The notes beneath the pieces were generated by a model. It saw nothing but the letters and a program-made list of their open reading frames with translations. It ran no database searches and had not been told where the DNA came from. Both the position numbers and the translations under genes were made by a program. Shown piece by piece: positions 1-8,283 of a stretch of 64,000 bases of DNA. Each line of letters starts with the position of its first letter. Positions within the stretch are counted from its first letter, which is position 1. Source of the stretch: Dyella japonica DSM 16301 (GTDB lineage Bacteria > Pseudomonadota > Gammaproteobacteria > Xanthomonadales > Rhodanobacteraceae); the NCBI RefSeq assembly GCF_001010355.1, contig NZ_JPLA01000028.1, forward strand, positions 6,740 to 70,739. The letters are read 5' to 3'.

Positions 1-42
1 GCCAGGTCGCCGTATCGCGACAACCAAGGGCAAAGTCACTGG

Positions 43-62
43 ATTCCTGCTTTCGCAGGAAT
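43..62. repeat. REP-like hairpin
   Basis: Perfect inverted repeat ATTCCTGC-tttc-GCAGGAAT in the intergenic sequence at the left edge. Short hairpins of this form, followed by TGACG, are scattered between genes in many Xanthomonadales. Only one copy is visible here. Confidence 0.6.
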
Positions 63-143
63 GACGATCAAAATCTGGAGCGCCGGGATGACCAGCAATA
101 GAATGTCTATGGCGCGATACCGAGCCAATTCAAAGAGCGCCCA

Positions 144-1238
144 TCACCGCCCATCCACCGCCTTACGCCCAATCACCGGATCATCCGTAAAAAACGCATC
201 CACCCCCGCCTCCAGATACGCCCGAATCTCAGCCACCGACCCCGCTTCGTTGAACGTCTTCGGATCACTCCCCTTCCAGAAATTCTTCGCCTGGAAGAAA
301 TTCTCCGGACGGAACGTATAAGGATGCAGCTCCAGCTTCACAGCATGCGCGTCGTGCACCAGCGGCGTGGGTTGCCCCAAGGTTCCGTCCGCAGCCAGCG
401 GAATGATGGAGCGAATGGACGGCCCAATGGCGTCAGCATAAGCGGCGATATCGCGCAGCCCCGCCGGCGTCATCATCTGCGCATAGCTCAGCTGCTTGCC
501 CGCAGCCACGACATCATAAGGTTGTTCGTTCACATCGCCGAGCAACTGCAGCAAGCGAATATTGGGATGATCCTTGCCCAGCTTGCCGCGCAGATAACGC
601 AGATTGGCGACTTCGAACGACTGGATCTCCACCGGTGCCGTGCGCGTATATGCATGAGCGGCAAGAATCGCCAGCACGCGATCCTCCATCGGCATGCCAA
701 GCTTCTGGAAATACGTGCCGTGCTTGATTTCCGGAATGATGCCGATCACGCGGCCCTGCGTGGCCGACTCGGCAGCCACGAAGTCGATGATTTCGTCCAG
801 CGTGGGGATCTGGAACTGGCCGTCGTACGCCGTGCTGCGAAACTCCGGCAGTCGTTCGCGGGCACGCAGAGTTTTCAATTCGGCCAGCGTGAAATCCTCA
901 GTGAACCAGCCGGTCACCTTTTCGCCATCGACAGTCTTGGTGGTTTTGCGTGCAGCAAATTCCGCATGCTGCGCCACGTCGGTGGTGCCGCTGATCTCGT
1001 TTTCATGGCGGGCCACCGGCACGCCATCGCGCGTCATCACCAGATCCGGCTCGATGAAATCCGCGCCATCGGCAATCGCCTTGCCGTACGAAGCCAGCGT
1101 ATGTTCCGGCCGCAGCGCGCTCGCGCCGCGATGACCGATCACCAGCACCTTCTTTGCAATCGGTGCTTCATGAGCATGGATGGCAGCACTCATCACCAGT
1201 GTCCCCACGACAAAAACGACCCGACCTAGACGACGCAC
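144..1238 (-). CDS. glpQ: Periplasmic glycerophosphodiester phosphodiesterase
   Basis: Hydrolyses glycerophosphodiesters to glycerol-3-phosphate plus an alcohol, normally in the periplasm. Visible GDPD-family motifs are the N-terminal HRGASALRPEHT, which carries the first catalytic His, then EPDLVMTRDG with metal-binding Glu/Asp and the following H of ARHEN; EIKHG and a C-terminal FFTDDP complete the TIM-barrel pattern. A GTG start at 1238 is chosen because it has AAGGAG six bases upstream and is followed directly by a hydrophobic signal peptide ending near AIHAHEA; the reading frame stays open for another 40 codons upstream but without a ribosome site. The resulting length of about 364 residues matches GlpQ. 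It stands alone, divergent from the hydrolase gene to its right. Confidence 0.9.
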   Translation of the reverse strand: MRRLGRVVFVVGTLVMSAAIHAHEAPIAKKVLVIGHRGASALRPEHTLASYGKAIADGADFIEPDLVMTRDGVPVARHENEISGTTDVAQHAEFAARKTTKTVDGEKVTGWFTEDFTLAELKTLRARERLPEFRSTAYDGQFQIPTLDEIIDFVAAESATQGRVIGIIPEIKHGTYFQKLGMPMEDRVLAILAAHAYTRTAPVEIQSFEVANLRYLRGKLGKDHPNIRLLQLLGDVNEQPYDVVAAGKQLSYAQMMTPAGLRDIAAYADAIGPSIRSIIPLAADGTLGQPTPLVHDAHAVKLELHPYTFRPENFFQAKNFWKGSDPKTFNEAGSVAEIRAYLEAGVDAFFTDDPVIGRKAVDGR

Positions 1239-1468
1239 GGCAACTCCTTGCGATGGATAAGGCGCGCCGGAGCGGCGCAATGATCCGCGCATGATCATCC
1301 TATCTGATGGCAGTTGCTTGACACGCCAACGGGCCTGCTTGTCGCGAACGCCACGCACTACGTCCGCTCAACCAGCCATGACTCTTGGCACCGCCATGAC
1401 TTGCGGCCAGTGGGGGCGTGCGGCACCGGTGCTAGCCTGCCCATCACTCGTCGACGATGGAAACGTCC

Positions 1469-2773
1469 ATGCTCGCCACACTGCTGACCGCCCTGCTTGC
1501 CGCCGCCACACCGGCTACCAACTGCCACGTGGGCGCGTATCGCCTGAGCGACGGCAGCACGCTGGACATTGCGCCAACAGATGACGATGGGCTGCGCTGG
1601 CGACGCCTCGATGGCAGCACCGGCAAGCTCACGCGCGGCGCGAATGATGTCTGGACCAGTCATTTTGGCTGGACCGATCGGCCCGACGGCAAAGAGGTTC
1701 ACTTCAGCGAATGCGCGCAGGGCAAGCTCACGTTCGACGGCAGGCAAGGCGAGCGCATCGCCTTGCAGGTGCAGGAAGTCACCTTTGCCGGCGACGGTGG
1801 CACACGCCTGGTCGGACGGCTAATCCTGCCGCCGGGCAAGGCTAAGGTGCCGGTGGTCGTGCTGGTGCATGGCTCGGAGCACGATTCGGCGCTCTCCTTC
1901 GACTTCATGCAACGCGAACTTCCGGCCGAAGGCGTGGGCGCCTTCGTCTACGACAAACGCGGCACCGGCGCCTCCGACGGCACCTATACGCAAGACTTCA
2001 GCGTGCTCGCCAATGATGCGGTGGCTGCCGTGGCCCAGGCCCGCCGATTGGCCGGCGCACGCGCCGGCCGCGTGGGCTATCGAGGCGGCAGCCAGGGCGG
2101 CTGGGTGGCGCCGCTCGCCGCCTCGCGCACCAACGTGGATTTCGTGATCGTGGGCTACGGCCTGGCCATTTCGCCGCTGGAAGAAGACCGTGAAGCGGTC
2201 GCCTTCGACCTCAAGCTCAAGGGCTACGACCAGTCGGTGATCGACAAGGCGTGGGAACTCTCCGATGCGATCGGCCTGATCCTCTCCAGCCATCTCGCCG
2301 AAGGCTACGACCAGCTCGATGCAGCCAAGGCCAAATACAGCAAGGAGCCCTGGTACAAGGACGTGCGCGGCGATTTCAGCTATCTGGTGCTGCCCATGAG
2401 CAGCGCCGATATCCGCGAAAAGGGCAAGGCGTATATGTTCAACACGCCATGGCACTATGATTCCATGGCGGTGCTGGAAAAGCTCCACACACCGCAGCTG
2501 TGGGAACTGGCGCAGGACGATATCGACGCACCGAGCGGCGAAACCCTGCGCCGGCTGGCCTCGCTGCAGGCCAAGGGGCTGCCGATCACCACCGCGCTGT
2601 TTCCGCATGCCGAACACGGCATGACCGAATACGAACGCAAACCCGATGGCGAACGTGTAAGCACGCGCTATTCGGCCGGCTATATGCAGCTGACCATCGA
2701 CTATGCGAAGGGAACCCTGCATCCGCCCTACGGCGCCAGCACGATCGTGATGCCGCAAACGCCGGGCAAGTAA
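1469..2773 (+). CDS. Secreted alpha/beta hydrolase
   Basis: About 434 residues. A signal peptide (MLATLLTALLAAATP) precedes a small beta-rich N-terminal region of about 100 residues, then an alpha/beta-hydrolase core with the oxyanion-type LVHGSEHDS, the YDKRGTGAS loop and the nucleophile elbow GGSQGGW, where Ser is the nucleophile; the late HAEHGM supplies the likely catalytic His. This layout is seen in exported esterase or peptidase-like hydrolases of the DPP/BAAT type. The substrate cannot be told. The start is taken at the second ATG (1469), where GGAAA lies five bases upstream; the ATG at 1457 is the alternative. It may be co-transcribed with the next gene, 47 bases downstream. Confidence 0.75.
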   Translation: MLATLLTALLAAATPATNCHVGAYRLSDGSTLDIAPTDDDGLRWRRLDGSTGKLTRGANDVWTSHFGWTDRPDGKEVHFSECAQGKLTFDGRQGERIALQVQEVTFAGDGGTRLVGRLILPPGKAKVPVVVLVHGSEHDSALSFDFMQRELPAEGVGAFVYDKRGTGASDGTYTQDFSVLANDAVAAVAQARRLAGARAGRVGYRGGSQGGWVAPLAASRTNVDFVIVGYGLAISPLEEDREAVAFDLKLKGYDQSVIDKAWELSDAIGLILSSHLAEGYDQLDAAKAKYSKEPWYKDVRGDFSYLVLPMSSADIREKGKAYMFNTPWHYDSMAVLEKLHTPQLWELAQDDIDAPSGETLRRLASLQAKGLPITTALFPHAEHGMTEYERKPDGERVSTRYSAGYMQLTIDYAKGTLHPPYGASTIVMPQTPGK

Positions 2774-2820
2774 GCCATACAACAGATCGCTCCGCGCAAA
2801 CGCGGTGCTAGTCTTTCGTC

Positions 2821-3864
2821 ATGAAACGTCATGGCCTCTGGCTGGCATGCATGGCTGGGGTGGCGTTCGCCGCCTCGGCCAGTGACGTCTCCCAGGGCGT
2901 CATCGACCAGGTGGTGTTCACCCAATACGGCAGTGCGTCCAGCAGCCCCGAGCTGATGCGACGACTGGTGACGCCCTTGAATGCGTGGCGCCTGCAACAA
3001 CACGCCGCCTCGGCGGGCACGGCGATCGTCGACCAAGCCATCGACCTCACGCGCGAGCGCTTTGCGCTGTATGTGCCGCCGCAGGCACCGCCCGATGGCT
3101 ACGCCCTGCTCGTGTTCGTCCCGCCTTGGAACGAAGCGCGTGTACCCGGCGAATGGACGTCCATCCTCGATCGCCACGGCATGATCTTCGTGACCGCCGC
3201 GAACATCGGCAACGACACCAGCCTGCTCGATCGCCGCGATCCCGTGGCTTTGCTTGCTGCCGTCAACGTGATGGCGCGGTACCGCGTGAATCCGCAGCGC
3301 GTCTATATCGGCGGCTTCTCGGGCGGCTCGCGGGTGGCGTTGCGGCTCGCGCTGGGCTACCCGGACCTGTTCCACGGCGCGCTGCTGGAGGCAGGCAGCG
3401 ACCCGGTCGGCCGCGCCGTTCCGCTGCCACCTCAAGCTTTGCTGGAGCAGTTCCAGACAGGCACGCGCATCGTCTACTTCACCGGGCAGCAGGATCCCGC
3501 CCGGATGGACGTGGACCGGCAAAGTCGCCACTCCCTGCACGACTGGTGCATCGACGATGTCGACCTGCGCACGATCCCGGCGACGGGTCATGATCTGGCG
3601 GGCGCCACTGCGCTGGATCGCGCGCTGACGTCGCTGGAGACGCATCACCCGCCCGACGCCAACCGGCTTGACGCATGCCGCGCCCAGATCGCCAGCGAAC
3701 TGGAGCAGGCACTGGGCACGGTGGAAGCAGCCTTGGCGCGCAACGACATCGCCACGGCACAACGCGACCTGGATGAACTGGACCAGCGCTTCGGCGGCCT
3801 CGCCGCACCGCGCAGCGTGGAACTGGCGGCGCGCCTGTTGCAGGCGGCGCCGCCGTCGCACTAA
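2821..3864 (+). CDS. Secreted PHB-depolymerase-like esterase
   Basis: 347 residues beginning with a signal peptide (MKRHGLWLACMAGVAFAASA). The core contains LYVPPQAPP, FVPPWNEA and the nucleophile elbow GGFSGGS, and a later ATGHD with the probable catalytic His, as in poly(3-hydroxybutyrate) depolymerase or feruloyl-esterase-like alpha/beta hydrolases. The C-terminal 80 residues are helical and rich in Ala/Glu and are not part of the usual fold. The exact ester substrate is unknown. The stop codon overlaps the stop of the convergent DUF2252 gene by four bases. Confidence 0.7.
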   Translation: MKRHGLWLACMAGVAFAASASDVSQGVIDQVVFTQYGSASSSPELMRRLVTPLNAWRLQQHAASAGTAIVDQAIDLTRERFALYVPPQAPPDGYALLVFVPPWNEARVPGEWTSILDRHGMIFVTAANIGNDTSLLDRRDPVALLAAVNVMARYRVNPQRVYIGGFSGGSRVALRLALGYPDLFHGALLEAGSDPVGRAVPLPPQALLEQFQTGTRIVYFTGQQDPARMDVDRQSRHSLHDWCIDDVDLRTIPATGHDLAGATALDRALTSLETHHPPDANRLDACRAQIASELEQALGTVEAALARNDIATAQRDLDELDQRFGGLAAPRSVELAARLLQAAPPSH

Positions 3865-5375
3865 GGGATCGTCATCGCATCAACCCGACCGGCGCGCACT
3901 GCCTTCACCAGCGCCGCATGATCGCGATCATTCTGGTCCGCATAAGGCACCGCGAATGCGGCGATGGCATCGGCGAAGGCATCGCTCTTGCCCAGGTAGG
4001 CGGACAACAGGATGGCGTCGCCCGAGCGCGAGTGCGCGCGTGCCAGTGCGTGCGCGCAAAGACGGCCGTAGCGGCGCAGATTGGGCACGCGCATCAGCTC
4101 CACCTGCGGCGAGATCTTCGCGTCGCGCAACTGGCGCACGTAGAAATGGCGCCTGGGACCCTGCGACCAGCCCAGGAACAGATCGCTGGCCGATTGCATC
4201 AGGCGCTGGCCGGACACGATCCGCTCGCCCTGGTGCTTGTACGGCTTGTTGGCGACGAACGGATCGATCACCGATTGCCGTGCTTCCTTGAACTGCAGGA
4301 ACAAGGGATCGCCATTGCCCGAGACCATCAGCAGGATGCCGCAGTAAGTGCCCACGCTGCCCACGCCCACCACTTTCACGGCCGAGTCCACCGCATTGAA
4401 GCGGTCCAGCAGCACGCGCCGCTCCGGCAGCAGCGATTGGCGATAGTCGGCGAACGCGTCGGCGCGTTCTTTCTCGGAGACGTGATTGGCCAGGCTGTCG
4501 TCGTGATAGATCAGGGGCGGCTCGTCCTGGATGCGCGGCGGCGAACCGCCTTCGACGGTGAGCTTGATGAATTCCTTGGTATGCGCCGTGTATTGCACCG
4601 CCTTGTGCACGCTCTTGTTGGCGAGCTTGCGCATTTCCTCGTCGCGCATGCGGTTGATCACGTCCTGCAGATCGATATGGTCGTACCACGCCTCCAGTAC
4701 CGGCATCTGGGCGTAGTCGGCCAGATGCTTGCGGTAGGAGGTGGCGGCCTCCCACGCGATGTCCTTGGCATCATCGTCGCTGAAGCCGTTCGCGCGCGAC
4801 GCCACCACCAGGCTCGCGCACAGGCGCTTGACGTCCCATTCCCACGGGCCCACCGTGGTTTCGTCGAAGTCGTTGATATCGAACACGAGCTCGCGCTCGG
4901 GGGTGGCGAAGCCGCCGAAGTTGACCAGGTGGCAGTCGCCGCAGATCTGCAGATGGATGCCGGTGCTGGCCGTGGTGGACAGATCCGCCGCCATGATGGC
5001 CGCTGCGCCGCGATAGAACGCAAACGGCGAGGCCATCATGCGTCCGTAGCGGATCGGCACCAGCGACTCCACGCGGCCTTTGGAGGTTTCGATCAACACG
5101 TCGACCGGATTGATGCGATTCTTCGGCGGCTTCCAGCCACCCAGCGACTTGCGCGTCACTTTCTCGCGGATGGTTCGCGCCATCGCCTCGCGGTCGGCCT
5201 GATTCTTCAGCCAGCTCTCCTGCGACAGCGGCCCGCCGCCGCGATGGGCGAACTTGTCGTAAGGCCCGGTGTCCGCGCCAGCGGGGCGCTTGTTGGTGAC
5301 CTTGGGAGCTCGCTCGTCCTTCGTCCTCGACATGCGGGCGACCTTGGGAGCTTGCTCGTCCTTCGTCTTCGCCAT
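3861..5375 (-). CDS. DUF2252 family protein
   Basis: About 504 residues matching DUF2252, a family related to the protein-kinase-like/phosphotransferase fold but of unknown reaction. Recognisable blocks are SPFAFYRGAAAIMAADL, ICGDCHLVNFGGFATPERELVFDINDFDE, and YHDDSLANHVSE. The GDCHLxNFG and DINDFDE segments are the family's hallmark and resemble APH-type catalytic and metal-binding loops. The ATG at 5375 is used because GAGG lies eight bases upstream. The N-terminus holds a tandem 14-residue duplication (TKDEQAPKV / TKDERAPKV), a low-complexity charged extension not needed for the family fold. Convergent with the esterase gene on its left. Confidence 0.85.
   Translation of the reverse strand: MAKTKDEQAPKVARMSRTKDERAPKVTNKRPAGADTGPYDKFAHRGGGPLSQESWLKNQADREAMARTIREKVTRKSLGGWKPPKNRINPVDVLIETSKGRVESLVPIRYGRMMASPFAFYRGAAAIMAADLSTTASTGIHLQICGDCHLVNFGGFATPERELVFDINDFDETTVGPWEWDVKRLCASLVVASRANGFSDDDAKDIAWEAATSYRKHLADYAQMPVLEAWYDHIDLQDVINRMRDEEMRKLANKSVHKAVQYTAHTKEFIKLTVEGGSPPRIQDEPPLIYHDDSLANHVSEKERADAFADYRQSLLPERRVLLDRFNAVDSAVKVVGVGSVGTYCGILLMVSGNGDPLFLQFKEARQSVIDPFVANKPYKHQGERIVSGQRLMQSASDLFLGWSQGPRRHFYVRQLRDAKISPQVELMRVPNLRRYGRLCAHALARAHSRSGDAILLSAYLGKSDAFADAIAAFAVPYADQNDRDHAALVKAVRAGRVDAMTIP
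5298..5371. repeat. Tandem 42-bp duplication in the DUF2252 N-terminus
   Basis: Two near-identical units start 42 bases apart (5298 and 5340); each begins gaccttgggagct/cttgctc and differs at a few bases. The period is 14 codons, so the duplication is in frame. Confidence 0.8.
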
Positions 5376-5493
5376 GATTGCCACCTCACGATGTAGGCCT
5401 GGGTATGCGCAGGGCCGGCCTTGAGCGCTTCATTTGACGCCCGCGGTTCGTAAAGTGGAATAGCAAAACTACGTAGACCGCGGGCGCCTGCGC

Positions 5494-6294
5494 TCAGTCC
5501 GTCAACGTTTCGTGGCTGGCCACTTCACCCTGCTTCCAGTAGCTGGAGGCGCGGATGCGCTGGCGGTCCAGCCCATGCACATCGATCAGCCGCTGCCGCA
5601 CCTGGCGGATGCTGGCGTACTCGCCGGCGGCCCAGGCGTAGCCGTCGCCCTCGGGCAGGATCAGCTCGGCCACGGTGTCCGCCAGCCCGGCGTCGCCCGC
5701 GTCGCGGCACAGCCAGGTGATGGAGGCGTTCGCCGCAGTGGTGATGTCGAAGCGGGCGTCGGCGCTGTCCACCTCGACCAGGGCGATGATGCACTCGCCT
5801 GCAGCCGCCTCTTCCAGGCGACGCGCGATGGCCGGCAAGGCAGTTTCGTCGCCGATCAGCAGGTACCAGTCCAGCCCATCCGGCAGGATCGACGAACCCC
5901 GCGGGCCGCCCAGGCCGAGCACATCACCCAGCTTGGCGGCACGCGCCCATGACACGGCCGGACCGTCGCCATGCAGCACGAATTCGATATCCAGCTCGCT
6001 GGCGGCACGATCGTAGCGACGCGGGGTGTAGTCGCGGCTGGGTGGGCGCGGCAGCGACGGATCGAAAGCGATGCCCTGCTCGGTCACCGCTGGCAGCGAT
6101 GGCCGCGACTGGCCTTCGGCCGGAAGAAACAGCTTCACGTGGTCATCGAACGAGGCGGACACAAAGTCGCCCAGATCGCCGGTGAGGGTGACGCGCAGCA
6201 GGCGCGGCGAGACCGGAGTCAGGCGCTTCACGGTCAGCTCGCGCATTTTCAGGGGATGGCGGACGCGCCGGATTTCACGGGGAGAGGTGGACAT
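5494..6294 (-). CDS. Siderophore-interacting protein / ferric-siderophore reductase
   Basis: About 266 residues of the ViuB/YqjH-type family, FAD-containing NAD(P)H-dependent ferric-siderophore reductases that release iron in the cytoplasm. The N-terminal FAD-binding domain carries RDYTPRRYD (the R-x-Y-T-x-R flavin motif) and FVLHGDGPAVSWA; the C-terminal SIP domain carries LIGDETALPAIARRLEE and the closing SSYWKQGE. The start ATG at 6294 follows GAGG at suitable spacing; the open frame upstream reaches 6363 but lacks a ribosome site. Divergent from the MarR gene, with palindromic sites between them, which suggests control by that regulator and perhaps by iron. Confidence 0.88.
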   Translation of the reverse strand: MSTSPREIRRVRHPLKMRELTVKRLTPVSPRLLRVTLTGDLGDFVSASFDDHVKLFLPAEGQSRPSLPAVTEQGIAFDPSLPRPPSRDYTPRRYDRAASELDIEFVLHGDGPAVSWARAAKLGDVLGLGGPRGSSILPDGLDWYLLIGDETALPAIARRLEEAAAGECIIALVEVDSADARFDITTAANASITWLCRDAGDAGLADTVAELILPEGDGYAWAAGEYASIRQVRQRLIDVHGLDRQRIRASSYWKQGEVASHETLTD

Positions 6295-6329
6295 GGGGGA
6301 CCTCGCTGGTCGCGGTGGGGGCGCGACGC

Positions 6330-6362
6330 TATAATGGATGCAACTCATAGTGAGCTTGCTCA
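6330..6362. promoter_or_regulatory. MarR/siderophore-reductase intergenic operator and -10
   Basis: A TATAAT hexamer at 6330-6335 is followed by two overlapping inverted repeats, CTCA-tag-TGAG (6344-6354) and TGAGC-tt-GCTCA (6351-6362), just before the MarR start codon. This is a typical position for MarR autorepression. Assignment of the regulator is an inference. Confidence 0.5.
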
Positions 6363-6372
6363 ATACTTTTTC

Positions 6373-6828
6373 ATGACCGCCCCCACCAAGTCAACCCCGG
6401 GCAAGTCCGCCACGGTCGAGCTGGCCGATGCCTTTCTCGCCCTGCATCACCTGGTGCGCAAGCACGTCGATGCCGCCATGACGGCGGCCGGCCTGTCGCT
6501 CTCCCAAGCCAAGCTGCTGGCCCTGGTGGCCCGCCTCGCGCCCTGCCGACCCAGCGATATCGCCACGCAGATGGGCTATGCGCCCCGCACCGTGACGACG
6601 GCGTTGGATGCGCTGGAAGAAAACGGCTGGATCGAGCGCTCGCCCCACCCCACCGACCGGCGCGCCCAATTGGTGGTCATCACGAAGGTGGGCCAGGCCA
6701 AGCTCGACGAGGTGCAGGGGCCCAAGCGGCACGCGGTAGAACAGCTGTTCGGCGTGCTCAGCCACGACGAACAGAAGCGACTGCGCGAGCTGATGGATCG
6801 CGTGCGCGAACGCGCTGACGACGCCTAA
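6373..6828 (+). CDS. MarR family transcriptional regulator
   Basis: 151 residues with the MarR winged-helix layout: an N-terminal dimer helix, the recognition region LAPCRPSDIATQMGYAPRTVTTALDALEENGWIER, and the wing SPHPTDRRAQLVVIT with the conserved DxR. The second half is a dimerisation helix ending in ELMDRVRERADDA. It probably represses itself and the divergent ferric-siderophore reductase. Its stop codon overlaps the stop of the convergent lipocalin gene. The effector is unknown. Confidence 0.88.
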   Translation: MTAPTKSTPGKSATVELADAFLALHHLVRKHVDAAMTAAGLSLSQAKLLALVARLAPCRPSDIATQMGYAPRTVTTALDALEENGWIERSPHPTDRRAQLVVITKVGQAKLDEVQGPKRHAVEQLFGVLSHDEQKRLRELMDRVRERADDA

Positions 6829-7367
6829 TCGAGCGGCGCGGACATCACCAACCGCTCGATCGGATAGCCGCGCAACTGCGCGCGATGGCGCAAGGCCTCG
6901 AACTGGCTGCGCTGCATATGCGCATCGCGCGACAACACCCACAGATAGTTGCGGCTCGGGCTGCCGACCAGTGCCCAGCGATATTCCGGGTCCACCTCCA
7001 GCACCCAGTAGTCCGCCCAAACCCAAGGCACCCAGGCCAGCCACGAGGGCGCAAAACGCACCTTGAGCGCGCCGGCCACCGGCGTGGTGCGGGCGACCCC
7101 ATCGGATGCATCCATCTGACCATCGCGCGTGCGGCAGGCGTTGTGCACGCTCACCTGACCATCGGGCAACGAGCGGTAGGCGGCACTGATGGTGTCCACG
7201 CACTGGCGCTGGAAGAACATCGGCAAGTGCGCAATCTCGTGCCACTCGCCGAGATAGCGCTTGAGGTCGAGCTGCTGCACCGGTGCATTGGCGAGCTGCT
7301 GCGCACGCGCGGCCGGCAAGGCCAGCATCGCCATCAACGCCATGACGAAGATTCGAGGAACTCGCAT
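6825..7367 (-). CDS. Lipocalin family protein (Blc-like)
   Basis: About 180 residues. A signal peptide (MRVPRIFVMALMAMLALPAARA) is followed by the lipocalin opening LKRYLGEWHEIAHLP, with the GxW signature, and then by Blc-type motifs FVRxAP-like KVRFAPSW and YWVLEVDPEYRWALVGSPSRNYLWVLSR. It is expected to bind a lipid or other hydrophobic ligand in the periplasm or at the outer membrane. There is no lipobox Cys after the signal peptide, unlike E. coli Blc. The start at 7367 has AGGAGTG upstream. Confidence 0.87.
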   Translation of the reverse strand: MRVPRIFVMALMAMLALPAARAQQLANAPVQQLDLKRYLGEWHEIAHLPMFFQRQCVDTISAAYRSLPDGQVSVHNACRTRDGQMDASDGVARTTPVAGALKVRFAPSWLAWVPWVWADYWVLEVDPEYRWALVGSPSRNYLWVLSRDAHMQRSQFEALRHRAQLRGYPIERLVMSAPLD

Positions 7368-7490
7368 GCGGCACTCCTGTGCGATCCGCTTCAATGGATC
7401 ACCAGTGTCACCGGCGCGCATCACGGACATGCAAAAAGAGGGTGACGATACCGTCACCCTCCCGATGCCATCGGCATTAATCAGCGGTGC

Positions 7491-7952
7491 TTACGCAGCC
7501 TGGTCGCGCAGTTGCGACACCGACGGCGACACGGCCGAGTCGCTGATCTCGACGCGGCGCAGCTTGTAGGCCTCGGGCACCTCGCGCTTGAGATCGATCA
7601 CCAGCAGGCCATGCTCCATGCGCGCGCCGGTCACCTGCACGTGCTCGGCCAGCTCGAATCGGCGGTTGAACGGGCGGTTGGCGATGCCACGATGCAGCAC
7701 TTCGCCTTCCTGCTCGCCCTTGCGCTCGCCGCTGACGGTAAGCATGTTGGCCTGCACGGTGAGGCTGATGTCTTCGCGGCTGAAGCCGGCCAGCGCCATG
7801 GTGATGCGGTAGCTGTCTTCACTCAGCTTCACCGAATCGAACGGCGGCCAATTGTCGTTGGCCTGCGTGCGCGCTGCTTCCAGCAGGTCGAACACGCGAT
7901 CAAAGCCGATGCTGGAACGATGCAGCGGCGAAAAATCCAGGACAGTACGCAT
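7491..7952 (-). CDS. Small heat shock protein Hsp20 (IbpA-like)
   Basis: 153 residues. ATP-independent holdase that binds unfolding proteins during heat stress. The start MRTVLDFSPLHRSSIGFDRVFDLL is typical of the IbpA class, the alpha-crystallin domain runs from about residue 35 to 125 (YRITMALAGFSREDISLTV, LLVIDLKREVPE), and the C-terminal tail follows with RRVEIS. The start is fixed by GGAGAA eight bases upstream. The upstream region carries a sigma-32-like promoter and a leader resembling a ROSE RNA thermometer, so both transcription and translation are probably heat-induced. Confidence 0.93.
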   Translation of the reverse strand: MRTVLDFSPLHRSSIGFDRVFDLLEAARTQANDNWPPFDSVKLSEDSYRITMALAGFSREDISLTVQANMLTVSGERKGEQEGEVLHRGIANRPFNRRFELAEHVQVTGARMEHGLLVIDLKREVPEAYKLRRVEISDSAVSPSVSQLRDQAA

Positions 7953-8026
7953 AACCAATTCTCCAATGAGCAACAGGTAGACGCCGCGCAACATGCAGCG
8001 GCGCACCGGCCCCGTAGCGACCGGTG
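7953..8026 (-). promoter_or_regulatory. ROSE-like RNA thermometer in the hsp20 leader (candidate)
   Basis: The predicted leader of about 73 nt contains a hairpin CGCCGC...GCGGCG and, next to the start codon, UUGCUC-auu-GGAGAA. Pairing the two strands of this last element would hide the Shine-Dalgarno sequence with a central G-G mismatch, which is the known hallmark of ROSE thermometers in IbpA-class genes. Seen by eye; no folding energy was calculated. Confidence 0.5.
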
Positions 8027-8032
8027 ACCAGG

Positions 8033-8060
8033 AGATGCGGCTGGCGACAGGTGATTCAAG
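8033..8060 (-). promoter_or_regulatory. Sigma-32 (RpoH) type promoter of hsp20
   Basis: On the minus strand CTTGAA (8055-8060) is followed after 14 bases by CCGCATCT (8033-8040), against the heat-shock consensus CTTGAA-N13/15-CCCCATNT. The position predicts a start of transcription near 8026. Confidence 0.7.
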
Positions 8061-8154
8061 GCAATGCTTCAGCGATGATTTAGCCGTCCATATAGATCGC
8101 ATGGCCACTTGAAATGCATCTGGCGGCCCCAACGGCGCCCGCTTCCATGGGGCG

Positions 8155-8196
8155 GGCCCGTGCGGGTTCAAGGCCCACGGGCCGGCCTTTCTTTCG
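8155..8196 (+). terminator. Hairpin with T-rich tail
   Basis: GGCCCGTG...CACGGGCC (8155-8183) is followed by a T-rich stretch (ctttctttcgttttt), the layout of an intrinsic terminator reading rightwards. No coding sequence ends here: the neighbouring genes diverge. It may end a short transcript or be a decayed repeat. Confidence 0.35.
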
Positions 8197-8283
8197 TTTT
8201 TGGAAAGGATGCTTTGCGCGCCCCCCTGATTCTTTCATCACCGGGCCGGGGTTAACGTAAGCCACCTTTTCGGAGACCCGGTC

